A DNA stretch of 64,000 nucleotides from MPNO01 sp965200535 (lineage in GTDB: Bacteria > Pseudomonadota > Alphaproteobacteria > MPNO01). This document shows positions 1-7,636 of this stretch, piece after piece. Numbering within the stretch: the first letter of the stretch is position 1; the number at the start of each line of letters is the position of its first letter. The stretch is taken from the NCBI GenBank assembly GCA_965200535.1, contig CBDAUF010000001.1, positions 1,550,001 to 1,614,000 of the forward strand. The letters are read 5' to 3'. The notes under the pieces are model-generated. The model was not told the origin of the DNA, searched no databases, and was given only the letters and a program-made list of their open reading frames with translations. The translations under genes were made by a program, and so were the position numbers.

Positions 1-312
1 CAGGTAGGTGCGTTTCTGCGCCTCGCTGCCGTGGCGGAGCACGGTGCCCATCGTGTACATCTGGGCGTGGCACGCGGCCCCGTTGCCGCCCGATTTCTGG
101 ATCTCCTCGAGGATCGCCGCCGCGGCGGAGATGCCGAGCCCGCTGCCGCCGTACTCCTCCGGGATCAGCACCGACAGGTAGCCGTGCTCGGTCAGATCCC
201 TGACGAACGCGGCCGGGTAGTCGCGGCCGCGGTCGAGTTCCCGCCAGTACTCGCCCGGATAGTTGGTGCACAGCCTGGCGACCGCGTCGCGGATCTCGCG
301 ATACTCTTCCAT
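1..312 (-). CDS. Acyl-CoA dehydrogenase, N-terminal part (cut by window edge)
   Basis: The gene reads leftwards from an ATG at 312 and runs off the window, so only the first 104 codons are present. The translation begins MEEYREIRDAVARLC and continues through WRELDRGRDYPAAFVRDL and LIPEEYGGSGLG, which is the alpha-helical N-terminal domain of FAD-dependent acyl-CoA dehydrogenases. The EEYGG(S/A)G motif is typical of that domain. The family oxidises acyl-CoA thioesters to 2-enoyl-CoA and passes electrons to ETF. The catalytic Glu and most FAD contacts lie beyond the edge, so substrate class cannot be judged. No strong ribosome-binding site is visible before the ATG. It is divergent from the next gene, with parS in the shared intergenic region. 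Confidence 0.88.
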   Translation of the reverse strand, partial: MEEYREIRDAVARLCTNYPGEYWRELDRGRDYPAAFVRDLTEHGYLSVLIPEEYGGSGLGISAAAAILEEIQKSGGNGAACHAQMYTMGTVLRHGSEAQKRTYL

Positions 313-434
313 CTCTGCCCGCCGCTTGCCGGTCCTGCCCGCGCCGTTTGTACGCCCATCGGGGGGCGGTTCCAAGGCCCGCCGGTGCGGCGCTCCGGCG
401 TCCGTCCACGAGATAGGTCAGCCTCGCTGACCAA

Positions 435-450
435 TGTTTCACGTGAAACA
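435..450. promoter_or_regulatory. parS: parS centromere-like site (ParB binding site)
   Basis: The sequence TGTTTCACGTGAAACA is a perfect 16-bp palindrome and matches the canonical chromosomal parS motif (known from Caulobacter, Bacillus and many others) at every position. ParB nucleates on such sites and spreads to organise the origin-proximal region for segregation by ParA. It lies in the 292-bp non-coding gap between divergent genes, as expected for an intergenic parS. No parA or parB is in this window. Presence of the motif is observed; binding is inferred from the known consensus. Confidence 0.9.
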
Positions 451-604
451 TCCGTCAATATTCCTGCCATTTTTTCACGCCATTTGCGTCCCCCGGGGAC
501 GCGCCTCCCGTCTGTTTCGCGGTGCAGCGTCCCCGCGGGACGAAACCGCGGTCCCGGGCGGCCGGTCCGCTTGACACGGCGTGGCAGCGCGGGGACCATT
601 CGGC

Positions 605-1777
605 ATGCCTGTGATCAACCGCATCGCCGAATTCCACGACGAGATGACGGCGTGGCGCCGCGATATCCACGCCCATCCCGAAACCGCCTTCGAAGAGCAC
701 CGGACCTCGCAGTTCGTCGCCGACCGGCTGGCCGAGTTCGGCATCGAGGTCGATCGCGGCCTCGCCGGAACCGGGGTGGTGGGGACGCTCGCCGGCGCGC
801 GCGGGGGCGGCCCGTCGATCGGCCTGCGCGCCGACATGGACGCGCTCCACATCGAGGAGAAGAACGGCTTCGCCCACCGCTCGCAGACGCCCGGAAAGAT
901 GCACGCCTGCGGCCACGACGGCCACACCTCGATGCTGCTGGGCGCCGCCAAGTATCTCGCCGAGACCCGCAATTTCGCCGGCACGGTGCGCTTCATCTTC
1001 CAGCCCGCGGAAGAGAACGAGGGCGGCGCACGGGTCATGGTGGAGGACGGGTTGTTCGACCGCTTTCCGATGGAGCAGGTCTTCGGCATGCACAACATGC
1101 CGCGGGTGGGCATCGGCGAGATGGCGGTCCGCTCGGGCCCGATGATGGCGGCGTTCGACATCTTCGAGGTCCGCATCGCCGGGTGCGGCACCCATGCGGC
1201 GGCACCGCATCTCGGCACTGACGCCATCGTCGCCGCCGCCGAGATGGTGACCGCCTTCCAGACCGTCGCCAGCCGCACCGTCGACGCCCAGGAAGCGGTG
1301 GTGGTGTCGGTCACCCAGATTCACGGCGGCGATACCTGGAACGTGATCCCGGAAGACGTCGCGCTGCGCGGCACGGTGCGCGCATTCCTGCCCGAGATCC
1401 AAGATCTGGCGGAAGCCTCGCTGCGGCGCATCGTCGCCGGCGTCGCCGCCGCGCACGGTGTGGCGGCGGAGCTCGACTACGAACGGCGCTACCCGCCGAC
1501 CATCAACCACGACGCCGAGTCGGAACTTGCCGCCCGCGTGGCCGCCGAGGTGGTGGGGGACGGCAACGTGCACCGCGGCCTCCACCCCAAGCTCGCGGCG
1601 GAAGATTTCGCCTTCATGCTCAACGAGAGGCCCGGCTGCTATGTCTGGCTCGGCAACGGGCCGGGCGACGGCGGCTGCCTGCTCCACAACCCGCATTACG
1701 ATTTCCGCGACGAGGCGCTGCCCATCGGCGCGACCTACTGGGCGCGGCTGGTGGAAACCCGCCTGGCGCCGCAATAG
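605..1777 (+). CDS. M20-family amidohydrolase (hippurate/N-acyl-amino-acid hydrolase type)
   Basis: A 390-aa protein of the M20D/AbgB-HipO metallohydrolase family, which cleaves N-acyl amino acids or related amides with one or two metal ions. Visible motifs are RADMDALHI (about residues 76-84), HACGHDGH (100-107, metal ligands), PAEENEGG with the catalytic Glu pair (136-137), and a C-terminal KLAAEDFAF segment. Length is normal for the family. The ATG at 605 is preferred over a GTG at 581 because the HPE-containing N-terminus typical of the family begins near it and a GGGGA stretch lies upstream. It is first in a co-oriented cassette with a gamma-glutamyltransferase-like gene, an amidohydrolase and a PLP aldolase-type gene. 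The true acyl group is unknown. Confidence 0.88.
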   Translation: MPVINRIAEFHDEMTAWRRDIHAHPETAFEEHRTSQFVADRLAEFGIEVDRGLAGTGVVGTLAGARGGGPSIGLRADMDALHIEEKNGFAHRSQTPGKMHACGHDGHTSMLLGAAKYLAETRNFAGTVRFIFQPAEENEGGARVMVEDGLFDRFPMEQVFGMHNMPRVGIGEMAVRSGPMMAAFDIFEVRIAGCGTHAAAPHLGTDAIVAAAEMVTAFQTVASRTVDAQEAVVVSVTQIHGGDTWNVIPEDVALRGTVRAFLPEIQDLAEASLRRIVAGVAAAHGVAAELDYERRYPPTINHDAESELAARVAAEVVGDGNVHRGLHPKLAAEDFAFMLNERPGCYVWLGNGPGDGGCLLHNPHYDFRDEALPIGATYWARLVETRLAPQ

Positions 1778-1837
1778 CCGTTTGCCGCCGGGCCGGACGC
1801 CGGCGCCGGCGCGGCTGCAACAGGTGACACAGGGATC

Positions 1838-3424
1838 ATGGCGAAGACAGACGGCTTCGCGGGGATGAAGATTCCCCGCTCTCCGGTCTACGGAACCAGA
1901 GGGATGGTGGTCTCCGGCCATTCGCTGGCCTCGCTCGCCGGGCTGCGCATCCTCGAACGCGGCGGCTCGATGGCGGATGCGATGATCGCCTGTTCCGCCG
2001 CGCTCTCGGTGGTGGTGCCGCATGCGACCTCGCTGGGCGGCGATGCGTTCATCCTCTACCACCGGGCGGAGGACGGCCGGACGGTCGGGCTGAACGCCTC
2101 CGGCCACGCGCCGCTGGGGGCGACGCTCGAGCGCTACCGGGAGGGAATCCCGCTGCGCGGTCCGCTCGCCTTCAGCGTGCCCGGCATGGTGCGCGGCTGG
2201 GAGCGGCTCCATGCGCGCTACGGCCGGCTGCCGTGGGCCGACCTGTTCGCCGACGCCGCCGCGCTCGCCGAGGCGCATCCGCTGTCGCGCGTGCTCGCCG
2301 GAGCGCTGCACCTGTTCCGCGGCGACGTCGAGGCGGACCCCGGCTGCCGCGCCGTCTACTACCCCGACGGCGAGCCCCTGCCGGCCGGCGCCGTCGTGCG
2401 CCAGCCGGCGCTCGCCCGCACCGTCGGCCTGATCGCCGAGCGCGGCAGCGCGGCGTTCTACGAGGGCGAGATCGCGCGGTCGATCGCGGCATGCGCCGGA
2501 GCCGCGGGCGGGGTGGTTACGGCCGACGATTTCGCCGGCTACGAACCCGAATGGGTGGAACCGCTCGAATCCGGCTATCGCGGGCTCGCGGTCCGGGTGA
2601 TGCCGCCCAATTCCTACGGCGTGTTGATGCTGATGCAGCTCAACGCGCTCGACGGGATCGCGCCGGCCGAGCTCGACGGCGACGAGGGCCGGCGGCTCGC
2701 GTACCTGATGCGGGCCCAGCGCGCCGCGTTCGCCGCCGGACAGCGATACATCGCCGACCCGCGGACCGACCCGGCGCCGCTCGACCGCCTGCTGGGCGCC
2801 GAGACGACGGCGGCGCTGCGCGCGGAGGTGGCGGATGCGGGCGCCCCCGCCCCGGCCTCGGCGCATCCGGCGGGGGGGACGTCGTGCATCGTCATCGCCG
2901 ACGGCGAGGGCAACGGGATCTCGGTGGTGCAGAGCGTCTTCCACGTCTTCGGCGGCGCCTTCCTCGACCCCGGCACCGGCATCCTGATGAACAACCGGAT
3001 GACTGGGTTCAGCACCGACCCGGCGAGCGCCACCGTGCTCGCCCCCAACAAGCGCCCGGCCCACACCCTCAACCCGGTGGCGGTGCTCGACGGCGGCCGG
3101 CTGCGCTACCTGCTGACCACGCCGGGCGGCCCCAGCCAGACGCTGTCGCACGTCCAGATCCTCAACAACCTGGTGGACCGCGGCATGGAGCTGACGGCGG
3201 CGATCGAGGCGCCCCGCTGGTCGATCAACATGCAGGGCGAGGCGCTGCTCGACGAGGCCTTCGACGACGGCGTCGCCGCCCATCTGGCAGCCGCCGGCTT
3301 CCCGGTGCGGCGCGCCGCCGGCGCGGCCTATTTCGGCTCCGCCAAGGTCATCGAGGTGGCCCCGGACGGCGTCCTGATGGGGGCCGCCGACACCCGCCGC
3401 GAGGCCTACGCGGTCGGCGCCTGA
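1838..3424 (+). CDS. Gamma-glutamyltransferase family (Ntn hydrolase)
   Basis: A 528-aa member of the gamma-glutamyltransferase/cephalosporin acylase family. These are synthesised as one chain and autocleave before a Thr that becomes the N-terminal nucleophile. The expected cleavage context is GGTSCIVIADGEGNG, placing the nucleophile at about Thr348. It is followed by LNP and TTPGGPSQT segments typical of the small subunit. No clear signal peptide is visible: the N-terminus is MAKTDGFAGMKIPRSPVYG, so a cytoplasmic acylase-like role is plausible. Most periplasmic GGTs are exported. An AGGGATC stretch precedes the ATG. Its stop codon shares a base with the start of the next gene (TGATG), indicating translational coupling. 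Family assignment is firm; substrate (glutathione, gamma-glutamyl amides or other acyl amides) is open. Confidence 0.87.
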   Translation: MAKTDGFAGMKIPRSPVYGTRGMVVSGHSLASLAGLRILERGGSMADAMIACSAALSVVVPHATSLGGDAFILYHRAEDGRTVGLNASGHAPLGATLERYREGIPLRGPLAFSVPGMVRGWERLHARYGRLPWADLFADAAALAEAHPLSRVLAGALHLFRGDVEADPGCRAVYYPDGEPLPAGAVVRQPALARTVGLIAERGSAAFYEGEIARSIAACAGAAGGVVTADDFAGYEPEWVEPLESGYRGLAVRVMPPNSYGVLMLMQLNALDGIAPAELDGDEGRRLAYLMRAQRAAFAAGQRYIADPRTDPAPLDRLLGAETTAALRAEVADAGAPAPASAHPAGGTSCIVIADGEGNGISVVQSVFHVFGGAFLDPGTGILMNNRMTGFSTDPASATVLAPNKRPAHTLNPVAVLDGGRLRYLLTTPGGPSQTLSHVQILNNLVDRGMELTAAIEAPRWSINMQGEALLDEAFDDGVAAHLAAAGFPVRRAAGAAYFGSAKVIEVAPDGVLMGAADTRREAYAVGA

Positions 3425-5097
3425 TGGCGGCTCCCGCCGACCTCGTGGTCACCCGCGGCAAGGTGATCGCGGTCGATCCGAAGGGCACCGTCGCGGAAGC
3501 GGTCGCGGTCGCCGGCGAGCGCATCGCCGCCATCGGTTCGGCGGCCGAGATCGAGGCGCTGGCGGGGCCCGGCACCGTGCGCATCGACGCCGGCGGCCGC
3601 GCGGTGGTGCCCGGGCTGATCGACGGCCACGCCCATCTCGACCGCGAGGGGCTGAAGCCGGTCTTTCCGTCGCTTTCCGGCTGCCGCTCCATCGACGACA
3701 TACTCGCCCGCATCGCGGCGCTGGCCGCCGACGCCGAGCCCGGCGAATGGATCGTGACGATGCCGATCGGCGAGCCGCCCTACTACTGGGACGTGCCCGG
3801 CAACCTCGCCGAGAACCGGTTCCCGACGCGTTGGGAACTCGACAGCGCCTCGCCCGACAATCCCGTCTATATCCGCCCCATCTGGGGGTTCTGGCGCCAC
3901 ATCCTGCCGCTCACCTCGGTCGCCAATTCGGCGGCGCTGGCGGCCGCCGGGATCGGCCGGGATACCGCGCCGCCGTCGCCCTCCATCGAGATCGAGCGGC
4001 AACCGGGGACCGGCGAGCCCAACGGCATCATCCACGAACACACCTACATGCCGGTGATCGAGCTCAGCCATTTCGCCGCAGCGCCGCGCTTCACCCATGC
4101 CGACCGCGTCGCCGGGATCAAGCGGGCGATGCGGATCTACAACCGCACCGGGACGACCGGCGTCTTCGAGGAGCACGGCGCCGCGCAGGAGCTGATCCAG
4201 GCCTACCAGGCGGTCCACGCCGCGGGCGAGGCGACGGTGCGCGCCAACCTGGCGTTCAGCCCGTCATGGGGGCCGGAGCGCGATATCGACTACACTCACG
4301 CGCTGCGTTCGTGGTCGGGCTGGCTCGGCGGGCGCGGCCTCGGCGACTCGTGGCTCGCGGTGGGCGGCCTCTACACCGAGTTCGGCTTCGATGCCGACGC
4401 GCTGCTGCGCGCCCGCGCCTCGCCCTACACCGGCTGGTCGGGGTTCAACTACGACTGCGGCGTGCCGCGCGGGAAGATGCTCGACTTCCTGATCGAGGCG
4501 GCGCGCAACAACATCCGCATCTGCGCCATCTGGTCCGATTTCCTGCCGCTGTTCGAGGAGGTCGACAAGCGGGTTCCGCTCGCCGGCCGCCGCTGGGTGC
4601 TGGGCCATATCAACACGCTGACCCCGGACCAGATCCGGTCCGCCGCCGATCTCGGCCTCGCGCTCACCACCCATACCAACCGCTATATCCACAAGCAGTC
4701 GCACATCACGCTCGAGGAGATCGGCAAGCAGCGCGAGAACGACATCGTGCCGATCCGCAGCCTTCTCGACGCCGGCGTCCACGTTGCCCTCGCCACCGAC
4801 AACGTGCCGACCAGCCTGTTCTTCCCGGTCTGGCAGTCGGTCGCGCGGACCAACCTGCACACCGGCGCGCGCATCGCCCCCGACCAGGCGCTGTCGCGCG
4901 AGGACGCGCTCCGCTGCGCGACCATCGAAGGCGCCTGGCTCACCTTCGAGGAGGACCGCAAGGGCTCGCTCGAGGTCGGCAAGCTCGCCGACATGGCGGT
5001 GCTGTCGGACGACCCGCTCACCTGCCCCGAAGACGCGATCAGGGACATCGCCGCCGAGACCGTCATCGTCGGCGGCAAGGTGGTCCACGAGGGCTAG
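3424..5097 (+). CDS. Metal-dependent amidohydrolase, YtcJ/Amidohydro_3 type
   Basis: A 557-aa amidohydrolase-superfamily protein. It starts with the small beta-sandwich (DLVVTRGKVIAVDP), then the metal-binding GLIDGHAHLD motif (His69, His71). It ends with the usual return strand (GSLEVGKLADMAVLSDDPL, then TVIVGGKVVHEG). The long insertion between the HxH motif and the C-terminal half is typical of the YtcJ-like branch. Enzymes of this fold hydrolyse cyclic or acyclic amides and related bonds. The ATG overlaps the TGA of the preceding GGT-like gene, and only 3 bases separate it from the next gene. The three genes are probably co-translated. No finer substrate call is justified. Confidence 0.86.
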   Translation: MAAPADLVVTRGKVIAVDPKGTVAEAVAVAGERIAAIGSAAEIEALAGPGTVRIDAGGRAVVPGLIDGHAHLDREGLKPVFPSLSGCRSIDDILARIAALAADAEPGEWIVTMPIGEPPYYWDVPGNLAENRFPTRWELDSASPDNPVYIRPIWGFWRHILPLTSVANSAALAAAGIGRDTAPPSPSIEIERQPGTGEPNGIIHEHTYMPVIELSHFAAAPRFTHADRVAGIKRAMRIYNRTGTTGVFEEHGAAQELIQAYQAVHAAGEATVRANLAFSPSWGPERDIDYTHALRSWSGWLGGRGLGDSWLAVGGLYTEFGFDADALLRARASPYTGWSGFNYDCGVPRGKMLDFLIEAARNNIRICAIWSDFLPLFEEVDKRVPLAGRRWVLGHINTLTPDQIRSAADLGLALTTHTNRYIHKQSHITLEEIGKQRENDIVPIRSLLDAGVHVALATDNVPTSLFFPVWQSVARTNLHTGARIAPDQALSREDALRCATIEGAWLTFEEDRKGSLEVGKLADMAVLSDDPLTCPEDAIRDIAAETVIVGGKVVHEG

Positions 5098-5100
5098 ACG

Positions 5101-6189
5101 ATGAAGATCGCGGACCTCGACACGCCGGTGCTCCTCGTCGACGGCGACGCGTTGGAGCGCAACGTCGCGCGGATGGCGGCGCTCTGCGCCGAAGCCGGCG
5201 TCGCCTGCCGGCCGCACGGCAAGGCCCACAAGTCGCCGCATGTCGCGCGCATCCAGATGGCGGCGGGGGCGGCCGGCCTGTGCTGCGCCAAGCTGGGCGA
5301 AGCCGAGGTGATGGCGGCCGCCGGCATAGAGGACCTCCATATCACCAGCCCGGTGGTCGGCGCCTCCAAGATCGCGCGGCTGATCGAGGCCGCCCGGCAG
5401 GCGCGCATCTCCGTCGTCGCCGACGACGGCGGCAACATCTCCGACCTGGCGGCGGGCGCGCAGACCGCCGGGCTTCGCCTCGATGTGCTGGTCGAGGTCG
5501 ATGTCGGTCAGGGCCGCTGCGGCGTGCCGCCGGGGCCGCGCGCCGCCGAACTCGCGCGGCTGATCGACGGTCATCCGTGGCTCCGCTTCCGCGGCCTGCA
5601 GGCCTATCAGGGCGCGATCCAGATGACCGCCTCCCTCGCGGAACGCCGCGCGGCCGCCGGCCGGGCGATGGAGCAGGCGGCCCGTGCGGCGGCCCTCGTG
5701 CGCGAGGCCGGAATCGGCATCGACGTGCTGACCGGCGGCGGCACCGGGACCTCCTGCATCGACGCCGCCGCCGGCGGACTCACCGAGCTCCAGCCCGGCT
5801 CCTACATCTTCATGGACACCAACTACAGCGCCATCGAATGGGAGGACGCGCCCGCGCCGCCGTTCGAGAACGCGCTCACGGTGCTCGCCGGGGTGATCAG
5901 CAAGCCGGCCCCCGGCCGCGTGATCCTCGATGCCGGGATGAAGGCGATCAGCGGCGACGGCGGCCCGCCGCGCGCGCCCGCCCACGCAGAGGCGTCGTTC
6001 GGCTTCGGCGGCGACGAGCACGGGCAGCTCGCCTTCCCCGGTGCGGCGCCGCTCGCGGTCGGCGACAAGGTGACGCTGCTGCCGAGCCACTGCGACACCA
6101 CGGTCAACCTTCACGACCGCTTCATCGTCGCCCGCGGCGGCACGGTGGAAGACGTCTGGGACATCGCCGCACGCGGCCGTTCGCAGTAG
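5101..6189 (+). CDS. D-threonine aldolase / D-serine dehydratase-like PLP enzyme
   Basis: A 362-aa fold-type III (alanine racemase N-terminal domain) PLP enzyme. The N-terminal LDTPVLLVDGDALERN and the PLP-lysine region RPHGKAHKSP (residues 37-46) match the metal-activated D-threonine aldolase and D-serine dehydratase family. Near the C-terminus the divalent-metal site reads SHCDTT (His330, Asp332). The H-x-D form is the one associated with aldolases, whereas D-serine dehydratases usually show H-x-C. The family cleaves D-3-hydroxy-amino acids to glycine plus an aldehyde, or deaminates them. As last gene of the cassette after three amide hydrolases, it could process a released D-amino acid; that link is inference. 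Confidence 0.85.
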   Translation: MKIADLDTPVLLVDGDALERNVARMAALCAEAGVACRPHGKAHKSPHVARIQMAAGAAGLCCAKLGEAEVMAAAGIEDLHITSPVVGASKIARLIEAARQARISVVADDGGNISDLAAGAQTAGLRLDVLVEVDVGQGRCGVPPGPRAAELARLIDGHPWLRFRGLQAYQGAIQMTASLAERRAAAGRAMEQAARAAALVREAGIGIDVLTGGGTGTSCIDAAAGGLTELQPGSYIFMDTNYSAIEWEDAPAPPFENALTVLAGVISKPAPGRVILDAGMKAISGDGGPPRAPAHAEASFGFGGDEHGQLAFPGAAPLAVGDKVTLLPSHCDTTVNLHDRFIVARGGTVEDVWDIAARGRSQ

Positions 6190-6300
6190 CGCTACGCGCG
6201 AGCCCGACACATCGGGCTGCCCTTCATTGTTTCGTTCGTTGCGAATATTGCACCTTCTGGAGGCTTGACGATAGAATTGAGGCCTCTGTTGCGCCGAAGG

Positions 6301-6313
6301 GGAGGCTGCCTCC
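6301..6313 (+). promoter_or_regulatory. Shine-Dalgarno inside a small hairpin before the DUF2236 start
   Basis: The 13 bases just before the ATG at 6314 read GGAGGCTGCCTCC. GGAGG (6301-6305) is the only good ribosome-binding site, and it can pair with CCTCC (6309-6313) around a 3-base loop. The pairing potential is visible; control of translation is inferred. Confidence 0.4.
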
Positions 6314-7486
6314 ATGAACATTCCCGACACGTACGCCGGGGGTTACGAGAAGGCGCGGGCCATCGATCCCGAGCGGGCAGCCAACTATGTCGCTCATACC
6401 ACGGTGGGCGACCCGCTCGCCGACGCGCTGATCGATGAACTCGCTGCGATCGGACACAATGAGACGAACCGGCTGATCCAGCTGGCCATCCAGGGCGACA
6501 GGGAAACCCTGCGCAACGGGCCGGCGTCGCTCAGGGCGTTATTCGAATCGTCCGCCGATCGGCCTGCGTGGGTCGATCTGCAGTCGCATCTTCCCGGATG
6601 CCGCATGTTCCACCGGAATGCGCCGATCGTGCTTGCGGGAATGGTCGCGGGGACCCTGGTGGAGGGTTTTTCGACAAATATCGCCAAGTCGTTCTTCCTC
6701 AGCGGCAGACTGCGCGACCAGGGCATGCGGCGTCTCAAACAGAACAACCGCCACATGCTGGAGATTTTCATGCCGGGCGGCATGGACAGGTACGGCGACG
6801 GCTGGGCGTATTCGGTTCGAATCAGGATTATTCACGCGAGAATCCGGCACCTGCTCGCCACTTCGGGAGAATGGGACGCGGAGGAACTGGGCCTGCCGCT
6901 CAGTTCGGCGCATATCGGCTTGGCCATCACCGTCTTTTCGGCGCGGCTGCTCCACCACATCATGCGCCTCGGGGCTTCGTTCAACGACGAGGAACGGCAG
7001 AGCTTCATGGCCGTGTGGCGCTATTCGGGTTGGCTGATGGGCATTCCGGAAAGCATGCTCTTCCGCGACGAGGCGGACGCACTCGAAATCTTCAAAATCG
7101 GTCTGTTATGCGAACCGCCGGTCTCGCTCGAATCGATCGTCATGGCATCGGCCCTGATCAACTCCGCGCCGCTGTTTATCGGCCACACCGAGAGAGACCA
7201 GCGGGTGAAGACCGCGCAGTATGCGTTCAGGATCTGCCGTGCGCTGATCGGCAATCAGCTCGCCGACGAATTGAAATTGCCCAGGAGCGGCGTGATGTCG
7301 GGCGGGGTCCTGTGGAAATTCCGCATGCTCAACAAGGTCGAAAACCTTATGAAGAGAGTCAACTCCAGACTTGCCAGAGAGCGCAGCCATATTCTCAACC
7401 TTCTCGACGTCTCGATGTACGAGGATACGGGAATCAGCTACCGGCTGCCGGACCATCATTTCTCGGAAAGATCGTCCGAATATTGA
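6314..7486 (+). CDS. DUF2236 / MpaB-Lcp-type oxygenase (copy 1)
   Basis: A 390-aa protein of the DUF2236 family, which includes latex-clearing protein Lcp (cleaves polyisoprene) and fungal MpaB (cleaves a farnesyl side chain). The key conserved segment is SVRIRIIHARIR, with His174 as the likely axial haem ligand and nearby Arg residues. GYEKARAIDPERA at residues 10-22 and YEDTGISYRLPD near the C-terminus are shared with the paralogue at 10811. No signal peptide is evident. A GGAGG site precedes the ATG but is embedded in a small hairpin. Base composition is lower in GC than the genes to its left. It is convergent with the RND exporter. Family is well supported; the isoprenoid substrate is inferred from family precedent and neighbours. 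Confidence 0.82.
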   Translation: MNIPDTYAGGYEKARAIDPERAANYVAHTTVGDPLADALIDELAAIGHNETNRLIQLAIQGDRETLRNGPASLRALFESSADRPAWVDLQSHLPGCRMFHRNAPIVLAGMVAGTLVEGFSTNIAKSFFLSGRLRDQGMRRLKQNNRHMLEIFMPGGMDRYGDGWAYSVRIRIIHARIRHLLATSGEWDAEELGLPLSSAHIGLAITVFSARLLHHIMRLGASFNDEERQSFMAVWRYSGWLMGIPESMLFRDEADALEIFKIGLLCEPPVSLESIVMASALINSAPLFIGHTERDQRVKTAQYAFRICRALIGNQLADELKLPRSGVMSGGVLWKFRMLNKVENLMKRVNSRLARERSHILNLLDVSMYEDTGISYRLPDHHFSERSSEY

Positions 7487-7636
7487 TCCTGCGGGGCGGA
7501 GAGGCGCCGGGTTATCGATATCGGCGAATATTCTGTCTGCACCGTCGCAAACCGGCACCGGCCGGTCGCGATGCCGGCAGGGCCGACCGCAGCGGCGGGG
7601 CGTTCGCTCGTTCAGGAGATACCCCGACAATCCCAG

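Noticed and set aside
455..3283. A leftward open frame of about 940 codons over the M20 and GGT-like genes.
   Set aside because: It is the antisense shadow of two well-supported enzymes and overlaps the start of both.
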